Assembly (NCBI GenBank): GCA_025450815.1
Contig: JANWLO010000060.1
Coordinates: 1-51,333 of the forward strand
DNA from: Gemmatimonadaceae bacterium
GTDB lineage: Bacteria > Gemmatimonadota > Gemmatimonadetes > Gemmatimonadales > Gemmatimonadaceae
Direction of reading: 5' to 3'
Length of the DNA stretch: 51,333 bases
A program made the translations under genes and the position numbers. Numbering within the stretch: the stretch's first letter is position 1; the number at the start of each line of letters is the position of its first letter. Shown here in pieces: positions 18,837 to 28,932 of this stretch. The notes beneath the pieces were generated by a model that saw only the letters and a program-made list of their open reading frames with translations, was not told where the DNA came from and did not search any database.

Positions 18837-19006
18837 ACCAGGAACTGCTCGACGCAGAGTCGCAGAGGTGAACTGAGAGACACAGAGGAGTAGGGGGACT
18901 TAAGTCTTCCATGGCGGACTTCCCAGCCGATTTTCCTCTGCGGCTCTCCGTATCCTCTGCGCCTCTCTGTCTCTCTTTTGTCTTTTTCTTCCTTTTTCAG
19001 CAACCT
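18837..19006 (+). repeat. Dispersed ~170 bp intergenic repeat, copy A
   Basis: Aligns by eye to the reverse complement of 48634-48790, nearly identical at both ends (accaggaac..gctcgacgcagagtcg..gaggtgaactgagagac and tttttcagcaacct); partly self-complementary cgcagagg / cctctgcg tracts. Confidence 0.85.
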
Positions 19007-19007
19007 G

Positions 19008-20786
19008 CTACACCTCGTGCATCAGCTCGCGCTCGTAGCTCGCGAGCACGTCCTCTCGCGTCAGAACGCCGAGGAGTCGCGGGTGCGACTCGCTCTCGAC
19101 TATCGGAAGGAGATCGGCGGCACGAGCGTTCAGCTTCGCCAACGCGGTCTGTAGCGTGTCGCTCGCCCGCGCGACCTCCGTCGGCTCTGCGAGATCCTCA
19201 GCGAGTAGCAGGGGCGCGAGCTCGCCGCGATCGAGCAACGCGAGTCGCAGCTCCGCGAAGGTGATTACGCCCTGCAGCATCCCGTCGGCGTCGACCACCG
19301 GAATGGTGGTGAATCGCGATTCGGAGGTCGCCGCGATCACCTCCGAAAGCCTGGCGCCCGCTTGCACGCTCACCGGCGCGGTGTTCATCACGTCGCGCAC
19401 GAGCAGGCGGTGCATGATCGCCCGGTCCGCGCCGTGCGCCAGATGCTCGCCCCGCCTTGCCAGCCAGCCGTCATAGAGCCCGTGCTTGGCGAAACGGCGC
19501 GCCGTCGCGTACGCGATCACCGACACGATCATGAGCGGCGGCACGAGGTTGTAGTCGTCCGTCATCTCGAACACCATGAAGATCGCCGTGATCGGAGCGT
19601 GCACCGTGCCGGCGATCAACCCCGCCATCCCCACGAGCCCCCACGCCTCGGGATGCAGTCCGAAGTGCGGCAACAACTCCTGCGCGAGCACGCCGATCCC
19701 GCTCCCGAACGCCGCGCCCACGAAGAGCGTGGGGGTGAAGAGCCCGCCCGATCCGCCTGAGCCTATCGTGAGCGAAGTCGCAAGCGCCTTGGCGAAGGCG
19801 AAGCCGAGGAGCAGGTACCACGCGATGCCGCCGAACATCTCGATCGGAATCGCGAGATGGCCCGTGCCGGCAAGCGCACCACCGCCAGCGTAGACGAGCA
19901 GGCCCACCGCGAGCCCGCCCAGCAGCGGCCGAATCCAGAGCGGCCGCACGCGCTGGAAAAGATCCGCCGTTGCGAAAAACATTCGCGAGTAAAGAGCGGA
20001 CGCGAGCCCGCACGCGACCCCGAGCAGAGGATAGAGCAAAAAGATCGCCGCCGGACGAATGCTGCCGTACGGCGGGATGTGAAACGCGGGATGCGAACCC
20101 AGAAACGGACGCACGGTGATCGCCGCAACCACGCTCGCGATCACCACCGGGCTGAATGCGCCGATGGAGAACGATCCGATCACCTCTTCGAGCGCAAAGA
20201 ACGCTCCGGCGAACGGCGCGTTGAAGGCGGCGGAGATCCCCGCTGCGGCGCCACATCCAACGAGAATCTTGAGACGCCGCGGCTGGAAGCGGAGCGCGCG
20301 TCCCGTCGCCGATCCGATCGCGGATCCGAGCACCGCCGTGGGTCCTTCGCTGCCGGCGGACCCGCCGCCCGCGAGCGTGACCACGGCGGCGAGCGTGCGG
20401 AACACGACGGGGCGAAAGGGGACGATGCCGCCGCGCTTTGCTACCGCGAGCTGCACATCTGGCACCGTCTGCCCCTCTGGGAGCCGCGCCCACTTCACGA
20501 TCGCCCACGCGAGCCAGAGCGCGATCGCGGTAACGAGCGGGCGGTAGAACGCCAACGCGACGGGGTTGAGCCGAGCGCCGATCGTCGTCACGAGCAGCCC
20601 GTACGCAAGATCTATCAACCGGTAGAACGCGACTACGCCCAGCGCGGAGGCAGCGCCGATGCCCAGCGCGAGGATCATTAGCTGCGTGCCCTCGTCCCAA
20701 TCCCGACGCTCGAGCCAAGCGACGATCCTGGTCCACGGCGCGCCGAGCTTGCCGACTGTGTTGGCCGATGAAAGAGTCTTCACCAT
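19008..20786 (-). CDS. ClC-family chloride channel/transporter with C-terminal CBS domains
   Basis: Start at MVKTLSSANTVGKLGAPW; GGGSAGSEGPTAVLGSAIGSATGR, GCGAAAGISAAFNAPFAGAFFALEE, GSGGSGGLFTPTLFVGAAFG; C-terminal CBS-like repeats (VRDVMNTAPVSV...). Confidence 0.92.
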   Translation of the reverse strand: MVKTLSSANTVGKLGAPWTRIVAWLERRDWDEGTQLMILALGIGAASALGVVAFYRLIDLAYGLLVTTIGARLNPVALAFYRPLVTAIALWLAWAIVKWARLPEGQTVPDVQLAVAKRGGIVPFRPVVFRTLAAVVTLAGGGSAGSEGPTAVLGSAIGSATGRALRFQPRRLKILVGCGAAAGISAAFNAPFAGAFFALEEVIGSFSIGAFSPVVIASVVAAITVRPFLGSHPAFHIPPYGSIRPAAIFLLYPLLGVACGLASALYSRMFFATADLFQRVRPLWIRPLLGGLAVGLLVYAGGGALAGTGHLAIPIEMFGGIAWYLLLGFAFAKALATSLTIGSGGSGGLFTPTLFVGAAFGSGIGVLAQELLPHFGLHPEAWGLVGMAGLIAGTVHAPITAIFMVFEMTDDYNLVPPLMIVSVIAYATARRFAKHGLYDGWLARRGEHLAHGADRAIMHRLLVRDVMNTAPVSVQAGARLSEVIAATSESRFTTIPVVDADGMLQGVITFAELRLALLDRGELAPLLLAEDLAEPTEVARASDTLQTALAKLNARAADLLPIVESESHPRLLGVLTREDVLASYERELMHEV

Positions 20787-21706
20787 GGCTCCTTCTCTCC
20801 CGCCTCCAGCTCGCCGAGCAACTTGCAGTAGCTGTCGTAGCGCGATGCGCCGATCAACTTCTCCGCGACGGCGCCACGCACCGCGCATCCGGGCTCCTGC
20901 ACGTGCCGGCAGTCGCCGAAGCGGCACTCGCCGATGAACGGGCGGAACTCGAGGAAGCACGCGTCGAGATCGTTCGCGTCGAGGTTCCACACGCCGATCT
21001 CGCGGAGCCCCGGCGTGTCCACGACGAAGCCACCGTCGGGGAGCGGATGCATCGCCGCGCCAACCGTCGTGTGGCGACCCTTGTTCACCGACTCGCTGAT
21101 CGCTCCTACGCGCAGGTTGAGCCCCGGGTAAATCGCATTGATGAGCGAGGACTTTCCCACACCAGATGGTCCGCTGAGCGCCGACACGGTTTCGTGGAGC
21201 GCCGCGGCCAGCTCCTCGAGGCCGATGCGCTCGCGCGCGCTCGTGATGTGAATCGGATATCCTGGAATCCGGTATTCGTCCAGCCACGGCGGCGGCGCAT
21301 CGGCGAGATCGTACTTGTTGAGCACGATGCGCGCGCTGATGTCGTTCGCCGCGGCGATCACGAGAAAGCGATCGAGCATGCGCGGATGCGGTTCGGGCTT
21401 CGCGAATGCGAACACGACGATCACCTGATCGATGTTCGCTACGACGACGCGCTCGCCGCGCGCGCCACCCGGCGCTCGGCGAGCCAGGCGCGAGCGCCGC
21501 GGATAGATCTCGGCGATCGCCCAGCTGTCGCCGCGCTCCTCCGGCTCGATGCGGACGTCGTCGCCCACGGCGAGCTTCTCCGCGCCCTCCTGCTTGAGTC
21601 GGCCGCGAATCGAGACCTCGCGCGTCGCCCCGTCCGACGTGCGAACGTTCCAAATGCCCCCGGTGCCGTTGAGCACCACGCCTCGCCCCTCGCCAGTCAC
21701 GTTCAT
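20780..21706 (-). CDS. rsgA: Ribosome small subunit-dependent GTPase A
   Basis: Circularly permuted GTPase: NKYDLAD, LSGPSGVGKSSLINAIYPGLNLRVGAISESVNKGRHTTV, VVDTPGLREIG, FRPFIGECRFGDCRHVQEPGCAVRGAV zinc motif. Start at MNVTGEGRG chosen over the longer ORF. Confidence 0.93.
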   Translation of the reverse strand: MNVTGEGRGVVLNGTGGIWNVRTSDGATREVSIRGRLKQEGAEKLAVGDDVRIEPEERGDSWAIAEIYPRRSRLARRAPGGARGERVVVANIDQVIVVFAFAKPEPHPRMLDRFLVIAAANDISARIVLNKYDLADAPPPWLDEYRIPGYPIHITSARERIGLEELAAALHETVSALSGPSGVGKSSLINAIYPGLNLRVGAISESVNKGRHTTVGAAMHPLPDGGFVVDTPGLREIGVWNLDANDLDACFLEFRPFIGECRFGDCRHVQEPGCAVRGAVAEKLIGASRYDSYCKLLGELEAGEKEPW

Positions 21707-21719
21707 CGTCGAGGCCGCA

Positions 21720-22115
21720 TCAGGGCTCACGGTCCGTGCCCTCGTCGCGCATCGCATCCCACCACGGGCGCGATGACTGCGTGGGTGTACCGGTGAGTGC
21801 ATCGAGTTCGCGCTTGACGTCATGCAGAGAGAGCGCTCCGGCCGCTGTCACCGCTTCCTCGATGTTCGCGCCCCAGGCGAGAAATGGCGTCTCGAGATGC
21901 CCGGTAACGGCGGGCTGCTCGCCGCCCCAACGCACGAACAGAAGGTAAGCACCGATCGGGCGTTCGCGCTCCCCGGTTTCATCCGTCTCGATCGCCACGG
22001 TGTACGAGCGCCTGTCGGCACCCTCGAAGGCTGCCGGCCGCGCATGAACCGCCATGTATCCGCCGAGGGTGCGCTCATCACCAAGGCTGTGATCCGGCGG
22101 TTCGTGGCGTCCCAT
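21720..22115 (-). CDS. Hypothetical protein, 131 aa
   Basis: Intact ORF filling the gap between rsgA and proline dehydrogenase, with 13 bp to rsgA and directly abutting the dehydrogenase. Confidence 0.6.
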   Translation of the reverse strand: MGRHEPPDHSLGDERTLGGYMAVHARPAAFEGADRRSYTVAIETDETGERERPIGAYLLFVRWGGEQPAVTGHLETPFLAWGANIEEAVTAAGALSLHDVKRELDALTGTPTQSSRPWWDAMRDEGTDREP

Positions 22116-23054
22116 CTATTGTTTGTAGCCGCTCATCATCTCGCGCACGACGTTGCCGGTGATGAACGCAAGATTCGCCGGGCGTTCGGCGAGTCTCCGC
22201 ATGAGATACGGATACCACTGCGTGCCGAATGGCACGTAGACGCGCATCCCGTATCCCTCGCGCACCAGCTGGTCCTGCATGTCGCGTCGCACGCCGTAGA
22301 GCATCTGAAACTCGAATCGCTCCGGCGCGATGTTCTTCTCCTTCACGAATCGCTTCGTCTGCTCGATGATCGCGGGATCGTGCGTCGCTATGCCGGGATA
22401 GTTGCCGTCCTGGACGAGCTTCTCCATGCATCTCACGTAGTTCGCGTCGACATCCTTCTTGTCCGGATACGCGACGCTCGCAGGCTCCTTGTACGCGCCC
22501 TTGCACAGCCGCACCCGGCACTTGAGCAGGAGCGCCCGCTCCACGTCGGCGCTGGTGCGGTAGAGATAGCTCTGCAGCACAATGCCGACGTTGTCGCTGA
22601 AATGCGGATAGAGCCTGTCCTCGAACATGCGCAGCGTGCGATCCGTGTAGGCGCTCCCCTCCATGTCCAGCCGCACGAACGTCTGGTAGTCGCGCGCCCG
22701 CGAGAGAATCGACTGCATCGTCTCCACGCAGAGCTCCTCGTCGAGATCGAGCCCCATCTGCGTGAGTTTGACCGAGACGTTCGCGTCGAGCTTCTGCTCG
22801 TGGATGCGGTCGAGCATCACGAGATATTCCTGCGCCGCCGCGCGCGCCTCGGGCTCGCTCGTCACACTCTCACCCAGAAGGTCGAGCGACGCGGTGATCT
22901 TCCGCGCGTTGAGCGCGCGCACGGCGGCGAGCGCGGTGTCGAGCGTCTCGCCGGCGACGAAGCGCGATGCGAATCGCTTCGCGAAGCCGTTGCGCCTCAC
23001 CAGGCTGAAAACACGCGGCTGGTTGGAGAGATACAGCAGTGTTCTTCGAAGCAT
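22116..23054 (-). CDS. Proline dehydrogenase
   Basis: LARGE TIM-barrel PRODH signature: ITASLDLLGESVTSEPEARAAAQEY, VSVKLTQMGLDLDEELC, FVRLDMEGSAYTDRTLRMFEDR, VRLCKGAYKEPASVAYPDKKDVDANYVRCME. Confidence 0.92.
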   Translation of the reverse strand: MLRRTLLYLSNQPRVFSLVRRNGFAKRFASRFVAGETLDTALAAVRALNARKITASLDLLGESVTSEPEARAAAQEYLVMLDRIHEQKLDANVSVKLTQMGLDLDEELCVETMQSILSRARDYQTFVRLDMEGSAYTDRTLRMFEDRLYPHFSDNVGIVLQSYLYRTSADVERALLLKCRVRLCKGAYKEPASVAYPDKKDVDANYVRCMEKLVQDGNYPGIATHDPAIIEQTKRFVKEKNIAPERFEFQMLYGVRRDMQDQLVREGYGMRVYVPFGTQWYPYLMRRLAERPANLAFITGNVVREMMSGYKQ

Positions 23055-23143
23055 TGAGACAGGGTATGGGGACGGCGAACGCTACCGCGCGCGCATCGTG
23101 GTGTGCAAGCTAGCGGAGTGAATACGCCGTGCCGACTCGCGCA

Positions 23144-24796
23144 TCATGGCGTACCGTCGGGCCCAATCAGCAATCGCCGCACGGGATACGTGCCGCCCGC
23201 GGCTAGCTCTCGGTCGAATACGTTCCAGGTAGCGAGTCCATCGTCGCTCTCGGGATCGAGCAGGTACATCGCCACCACCGCGTGCCTCTGGTTGCCGCGC
23301 ACGACCCACATGTCGCTCGTTATCCGCGCGCTGCCCGTGCGCCAGCGGCCGAACACGCGAGTTTCGTGATGCTTCTGGAACTCCTTCGGGTTCGAATGGA
23401 GCGAGTCGATGATGAACTCGCTCATCGCCCCGCCAACTCCGGAGGGCAGGTGCTCGACCTCGATGCCGTGCAGTCGCAGGAGCGCCACGGCCGCACTGTC
23501 CGCGGCCGGGACGACCCACGCGTTCGGAATCCGCCGCGTCATCGTGGGATTGAAGCGGACGAACACCGGCATCGGCCGCGTCCTGAATTCCCCCGTGCGC
23601 CGAAAGCCCCGCGGCACTCCCGGCTGGGTAAGCGATGAGTCGCCCGTGTGCGCCATCACCTCGAAAATCACCGGAAGCGTGTCGGGCGACGTCGTAAGCG
23701 CGGACCGAATCGGAACGCGAAGGCCCGTGTCCCCACGCGCGAGCATCGAGTCAGCGTTCTGTTCGATCTCGTAGATGCGAGTCCCACGCTCCGCCACGAG
23801 CGACAGGATCTCGTGCACGAACGCGTACGTCGACTTCACTCGCCGCTCGAATGGATCGTGCGAATACGCCTCGCTCAATATCGATACCCGCTGGCGAAGC
23901 CCGAAATAGTTCGTGCCGAAGCGCGGACGATGGTCGTAGCTGTACCACCCTCCCTTCACCGTATCCGAGATGTCGCGCTCCTCGTACTGCGTATCGAAGT
24001 TGCCGTAGTCGAACACCGCGAAACCATCGCGCGTCTGCATGCGTCGTCGCAGTTCGGGGAGGAGCGAGTCCCGCGTGTACGCCCCCGCGCGCAGCGACGC
24101 CGGGTTCAGCGACGGCGCGTAGGTGAGCGCGTAACCGTGGAAGCTGCCGTCCGTCGTGTGCAGGTCCACGAACACATCCGGATCCCACCTCGCGAACGCC
24201 GCGAGCGACGCCCGCGTCTCCGGCGCCTCCGCCTTCACGTAGTCGCGATTGAGATCGAAGCCTTGCGCGTTCGGCCGCTGGCCCACGCGCTCCGGGCCGT
24301 TCTGCTCCGTGCGATTCACCGCCTGCGGCGCGAATCGCTCGTTGCCGTCCGCATTGTATATGGGGATGGCGATGAGTACGATCGAGTCGAGCATGTTGTT
24401 CTGGCTCGACGCGAGATCGCGCACCAGCGCGAGCAGCGCCTCCTTCCCTTCCACCTCCCCCGCGTGAATGTTTGCCTGCACGTACACGATCGGACGGTGC
24501 AGCGCCCTCGCCTCGGCCGGCGTCGACACGAGCGGTCGCGAGAGCACGAGCAGCGGAAGCGCGCGCCCCTCGGTCGTACGGCCTAGCAGCTGGCGGCTCA
24601 TCGGGACGCCGGCGTGCTGCAGCGAGTCGATGAACGCGATGACATCCGCGTACGTCGACGTCTCCGAATACGACGTGCGTTCGGCGCGCGTGCGCGGCAG
24701 CGTGCCGTGCGCCGGCGCCGGCGTGGTCGCGCCGTGTCCCGCGCAGCCGGCGAATGCGCCGAGCGCGGCGCTGGCGATCAGCTTGCGCAGTCTCAC
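23144..24796 (-). CDS. M14 family zinc carboxypeptidase-like protein, probable lipoprotein
   Basis: IVYVQANIHAGEVEGKEALLALVRDLA (HxxE), FVDLHTTDGSFHGYALTYAP, FDLNRDYVKAEAPETRA. GTG start inferred at 24796 ([21 protein letters not shown], lipobox-like FAGC). Confidence 0.85.
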   Translation of the reverse strand: MRLRKLIASAALGAFAGCAGHGATTPAPAHGTLPRTRAERTSYSETSTYADVIAFIDSLQHAGVPMSRQLLGRTTEGRALPLLVLSRPLVSTPAEARALHRPIVYVQANIHAGEVEGKEALLALVRDLASSQNNMLDSIVLIAIPIYNADGNERFAPQAVNRTEQNGPERVGQRPNAQGFDLNRDYVKAEAPETRASLAAFARWDPDVFVDLHTTDGSFHGYALTYAPSLNPASLRAGAYTRDSLLPELRRRMQTRDGFAVFDYGNFDTQYEERDISDTVKGGWYSYDHRPRFGTNYFGLRQRVSILSEAYSHDPFERRVKSTYAFVHEILSLVAERGTRIYEIEQNADSMLARGDTGLRVPIRSALTTSPDTLPVIFEVMAHTGDSSLTQPGVPRGFRRTGEFRTRPMPVFVRFNPTMTRRIPNAWVVPAADSAAVALLRLHGIEVEHLPSGVGGAMSEFIIDSLHSNPKEFQKHHETRVFGRWRTGSARITSDMWVVRGNQRHAVVAMYLLDPESDDGLATWNVFDRELAAGGTYPVRRLLIGPDGTP

Positions 24797-27012
24797 CTGG
24801 TCACGTGACCGCTGTCGTGGCTTGCATGCCGGCCGTCGCCCAACGTCTCGTCGACGAATCGCGTGAGCAGGGTATACAGATGCGTGCGCGAATTGCCGCC
24901 CGAGAGCGAGTGCGTTCGACCGGGATAGAGCATCAGCTCGAACTGCTTGTTGGCTGCCTGCAGCTTGTCGATGAGTTGAATGGAGTTCTGCAGATGCACG
25001 TTGTCGTCGCCGGTTCCGTGCACGAGCAGGTAGCTCGCGGTGAGTCCCTTCACGTACTCCTGCGCCGAGCCGTCGTGGTAGCCACTGGCGTTGTCGGCGG
25101 GCGTGCGCATGTAGCGCTCGGTGTAGATGTCGTCGTACAGCCGCCAGTCCGTCACCGGCGCGACGGAGATCGCCGAGCGAAAGATCGAGCCGCCGCGGAA
25201 CGAGGTGATGGCGGCCATGTAACCGCCGTAGCTCCATCCCCAAATGCCGATGCGCGCCGGATCCACCCAGCGCTGCTTCGCGAGCCACCGCGCGGCGGCG
25301 ATCTGGTCGTCCGACTCGTGAATGCCGAGATGGAGATAGACGATGTTCCGGAACGCGGCGCCGCGCGCGCCGGTGCCGCGGTTGTCCACGCTCACGACGA
25401 CGTATCCCTTTCGCGCGAGCATCTGATGCCAGAGATAGCGATCGCCGCCATAGCCATCGGCGACGGTTTGCGATCCGGGGCCGCCGTAGACGTACATGAG
25501 CACGGGGTAGTTGCGTGTGCTGTCGAAGTCGGGCGGCACGATGCGCATGGCATTGAGCAGCGTGCCGTCAGGCATCGGCACGTGGAAGAACTCTGGTGCT
25601 CGGGTTGAGTGCGTGAGCTCCTCGCGCAGCTTCGCGTTCGATTCGAGTACCTTGCGCGGACCGTTAGTCGCGAGCTGCACGAGCGATGCTGCTGCTGGCA
25701 GCTGCGCGGTGGAATACGAGTCCACCATCGCCGAGCCGTCGGGCGCGACGCTCACGGTGTGCGTGCCGGCCTCGGTGGTAACGCGCATCTCGGCGCCGCC
25801 GCGCAACGCGTAGCGAAAGAGCTGGCGCTGCATGGGCGAGGGCGAAGCCGCCAGGGCGTAGAGATAGCCGCGCTTCTCGTCCACGCCCGAGAGCGACGAG
25901 ATGTCGACGCCATCGCGGGTCACGCGACTCACGAGTGTGCCGTCGCGACGATATAGATAGTACTGACGCCATCCGCTCCGCTCGCTCGCCCAGAGGAACA
26001 TCGTGCCATTTGCCACCCAGCGAGGCGTGTCGTCGTCAACGTCAACCCACGCGGAGTCGCGCTCGGTGAGCACAGTGCGGCCGTCACCAGTCGCGGCGCT
26101 GAGCATCAGGAGGTCGATCCGATTCTGTATGCGTGGCAAGCGCTGGACCGTCACGCTGTCCGCACCGGCCCACGCCATCGCGGCGATGTACTCGCCGTCG
26201 CCGGTGTGCAGCCACGTCGTCGCGCGCGACTCCACGTCGACGACTCCCACCGTGACCTTCGAGTTCGGGTCGCCGGGGCGCGGATAGCGGAGCGGGATCA
26301 TCCGCGCTGGCACGGAGAGCTCGTCGATCATCGGGAAGATCGGAATGGCCGACTGGTCGAATCGCCAGAACGCGATCTTCTTCGAGTCGGGACTCCACCG
26401 GAACGCGTCGCGAACCGAGAGCTCTTCCTCGTACACCCAGTCGCTCGTCCCGTTGATGATGACGTCGCTGCCATCGGTGGTGAGCGCCTGCTCTTCGTGC
26501 GAAGCGAGATCGGTGACGAAGAGATTGTTGTCGCGCACGAACGCCGCGCGGCGGCCGTCCGGCGAGAACTTGGCGAACATCTGGAGCCCGGGCTTCGTGG
26601 AGAGCGGCGTCACGCGGCCGCTCGCGACATCGAGCACGTCGTACACGCCCCGAGTGTTCTGGCGCCAGACTCGTACGGAGTTGTGGAAGAGAAGAATCTT
26701 CGCGCCGTCAGCCGATGGCACGATCCCCTCGACGACGAGCGGCGCGCCGTCCGCGCCTACCAGCATCTTTGCCGGCGCCACGACTGTGGTGGCGCCACTG
26801 GTAGCGTTCACGCGGATGATGTCGCCGCCGCCGCCGGGAGATGCGCGGAGATCGAGATACGCGCTCCCGTCGGCGAGCCAGTGCGGCTCCGGGAGCGTCG
26901 CGCCGGCGAACGCGCCGTGCGTGATCGCATCGACCGTGAAATCGACGCTCGGCTGTTGAGCGGCGGCGGGCGCCGCGAGGAGGATCGCGAATAGTCCGAA
27001 GGTTGATCGCAT
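24793..27012 (-). CDS. S9B dipeptidyl-peptidase IV-like serine peptidase
   Basis: Start at [86 protein letters not shown]. Confidence 0.93.
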   Translation of the reverse strand: MRSTFGLFAILLAAPAAAQQPSVDFTVDAITHGAFAGATLPEPHWLADGSAYLDLRASPGGGGDIIRVNATSGATTVVAPAKMLVGADGAPLVVEGIVPSADGAKILLFHNSVRVWRQNTRGVYDVLDVASGRVTPLSTKPGLQMFAKFSPDGRRAAFVRDNNLFVTDLASHEEQALTTDGSDVIINGTSDWVYEEELSVRDAFRWSPDSKKIAFWRFDQSAIPIFPMIDELSVPARMIPLRYPRPGDPNSKVTVGVVDVESRATTWLHTGDGEYIAAMAWAGADSVTVQRLPRIQNRIDLLMLSAATGDGRTVLTERDSAWVDVDDDTPRWVANGTMFLWASERSGWRQYYLYRRDGTLVSRVTRDGVDISSLSGVDEKRGYLYALAASPSPMQRQLFRYALRGGAEMRVTTEAGTHTVSVAPDGSAMVDSYSTAQLPAAASLVQLATNGPRKVLESNAKLREELTHSTRAPEFFHVPMPDGTLLNAMRIVPPDFDSTRNYPVLMYVYGGPGSQTVADGYGGDRYLWHQMLARKGYVVVSVDNRGTGARGAAFRNIVYLHLGIHESDDQIAAARWLAKQRWVDPARIGIWGWSYGGYMAAITSFRGGSIFRSAISVAPVTDWRLYDDIYTERYMRTPADNASGYHDGSAQEYVKGLTASYLLVHGTGDDNVHLQNSIQLIDKLQAANKQFELMLYPGRTHSLSGGNSRTHLYTLLTRFVDETLGDGRHASHDSGHVTR

Positions 27013-27130
27013 CTCGTCTGGGTCGAGGACGAGGAATTTTATCGGCGCGAGCACGGGCCGGATAGGTCGCGGCGCCATTGCGCACACGCCGGTGGGGGGC
27101 GATCATCGCGCATCCCTTGCGGAGCGCGCG

Positions 27131-27463
27131 ATGCAGCACAATCTGACCACCACCACATGGACCCTCGAAGGTTACCGCATCACGCGCCAGCTCGGCGTCG
27201 TGCGCGGGATCATAGTGCGGTCGAGATCGGTATTCGGGAACATCGGCGCGGCGTTGCAGACGCTGGCCGGCGGCAACATCACGATCCTCACTCAGCTTTG
27301 CGAGAAGACGCGCGGCGACGCCTTCGACCTGATGCTCTGGCATGCGGAAGCGCTGGGCGCGAACGCCGTCGTCGGCATCCAGTACGACGCCACGGAAGTG
27401 ATGCAGGGAGTCACGGAGGTACTCTGCTACGGTACCGCCGTGGTGGTGGAGACAGCGCAATAG
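27131..27463 (+). CDS. YbjQ/UPF0145 family protein
   Basis: Start at [72 protein letters not shown]. Confidence 0.88.
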   Translation: MQHNLTTTTWTLEGYRITRQLGVVRGIIVRSRSVFGNIGAALQTLAGGNITILTQLCEKTRGDAFDLMLWHAEALGANAVVGIQYDATEVMQGVTEVLCYGTAVVVETAQ

Positions 27464-27499
27464 CGCGAAGCCCGCCGGCAGATGCCGATGGGCTTCGCG
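27464..27499. terminator. Candidate bidirectional hairpin between convergent genes
   Basis: 10 bp perfect stem CGCGAAGCCC (27464-27473) / GGGCTTCGCG (27490-27499) with further pairing CGGCA/TGCCG in the loop; lies between the ybjQ-like gene (+) and SusD (-). No strong U-tract. Confidence 0.6.
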
Positions 27500-27522
27500 T
27501 CATACGAATTCTCCCGCGCAAG

Positions 27523-28914
27523 CTACGGGCAGGGATTAGGGTCGTTGGGATTGCGGAAGCCACTGATGCCGGCGCCGCTCACAACATCACCGCCGTGCTG
27601 CAGCTGCTCGGCGGAGCTTGGCGCGTTCGCGTTCGTCGCCTCCTCTCCGGAGCCGTAGTACAAGCGGCCCGGTATCTTGTCTCCGTACGTGGGCGAGTTG
27701 AACGGCGTTCGCGCCGGCAGGCAGGTGCGCTTGTAGTCACTCCACGCTTCCACGTTCTGGAAAAGCGCGATGTACTTCTCGGTCATGATCGAGTTAAGCG
27801 TGGCCGGAATCGACGACAAGCCGTTGCTCGTGCGCTCCTGGTCCAGGAACTGTTGCGCCGCTCCCGCTCCGTGGAGCACGAAGTTCGCCTCCGCGAGAAT
27901 CAGCGAATTCTCGTCGCTGGTAACCAGCGGCTGCCGAAATCCCGGCTCGTTGCGAAGTCCCTTGAGTCCCGAGATCCCGTTCGGGCTCGGCGCGCCGTTC
28001 ACGTCCACACCTCCGTACAGGCCGCTCGGCGTCTTTCCGAAGTACTGCGGCCGGCGCGGATCGCTCTGCGCATTCATGAGGCTCACGAGCGTCGCGCCGG
28101 CGACGAGATCGTCGCCAAAGCCGGAATTTACCTGGAACTGATACCAGACATTTCGCTCGAAGGTCGCGGTGGTGTGGAACGTCAGAAAGTCCCCGGCGTG
28201 TGTTGCGATGCCGTTTGTCGCGGCATCGATGGCGTGCTGATATTCGGTGCTACCCCGCACCTCGACCAGATGCAGGTGATAGCGCGCCTTTAGCGTGTTC
28301 GCGGCGGCCGTCCACTTTGCCACATCGCCGCCGTAGACGAAGTCGTTCGCACCGGGCCCGGGACCGGCACCCGCGAGATCCGTTATCGCCTGATCCAGCT
28401 TCGCCTCGATGTCATCGTACACCTGGAGCTGTGGATCGAAGTGCGGCTGCGCGACATTGCCCGCTGCCTCGCGATACGGGATGTCACCCCACACATCAGC
28501 CGCAGTGCCGATCACGAGCGCCTCCCACACCTCGGCGATTCCCTTGAACTGCAGGTCGCCCGCGGCATCAGATCGGCTTTCGATCGTCTTGATGTCGATC
28601 AGCCCGCCGCCGCCGTACACTGCGGCGAAATCCGCGTTCGCGGTTGCATTGGTGATCGTGTATTCGCTCTCCTGGCTCACGAACCGCCCGCCAACGCCCT
28701 GGCACTGTTGCATCCAGAGGCAGCTGATGAACGCCGGGTTCCCCTCCTGTTCGAGAAATTGTCCTGCCTGCACGGCGGTGAACAGCTGCGCCGTCGTGAC
28801 AGTCGCAGGGTTGTTCGGATCCTGCGACGCCGTCTTGTCGGTCAGGAAGCTGGTGCACCCCACGGCGCTGGCCGCGAGCGACGCGGCTCCCGCGAGCATC
28901 AATGACTTTCGCAT
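27523..28914 (-). CDS. SusD/RagB family outer membrane lipoprotein (second pair)
   Basis: MRKSLMLAGAASLAASAVGCTSF lipoprotein signal; SusD-like body; 18 bp downstream of SusC. Confidence 0.88.
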   Translation of the reverse strand: MRKSLMLAGAASLAASAVGCTSFLTDKTASQDPNNPATVTTAQLFTAVQAGQFLEQEGNPAFISCLWMQQCQGVGGRFVSQESEYTITNATANADFAAVYGGGGLIDIKTIESRSDAAGDLQFKGIAEVWEALVIGTAADVWGDIPYREAAGNVAQPHFDPQLQVYDDIEAKLDQAITDLAGAGPGPGANDFVYGGDVAKWTAAANTLKARYHLHLVEVRGSTEYQHAIDAATNGIATHAGDFLTFHTTATFERNVWYQFQVNSGFGDDLVAGATLVSLMNAQSDPRRPQYFGKTPSGLYGGVDVNGAPSPNGISGLKGLRNEPGFRQPLVTSDENSLILAEANFVLHGAGAAQQFLDQERTSNGLSSIPATLNSIMTEKYIALFQNVEAWSDYKRTCLPARTPFNSPTYGDKIPGRLYYGSGEEATNANAPSSAEQLQHGGDVVSGAGISGFRNPNDPNPCP

Positions 28915-28932
28915 TGCGAGTCCTCCAGTCGG

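Noticed and set aside
18821-19003. 60 aa ORF MLKKEEKDKRETERRRGYGEPQRKIG...
   Set aside because: Lies entirely inside the dispersed repeat; typical spurious repeat-derived peptide.
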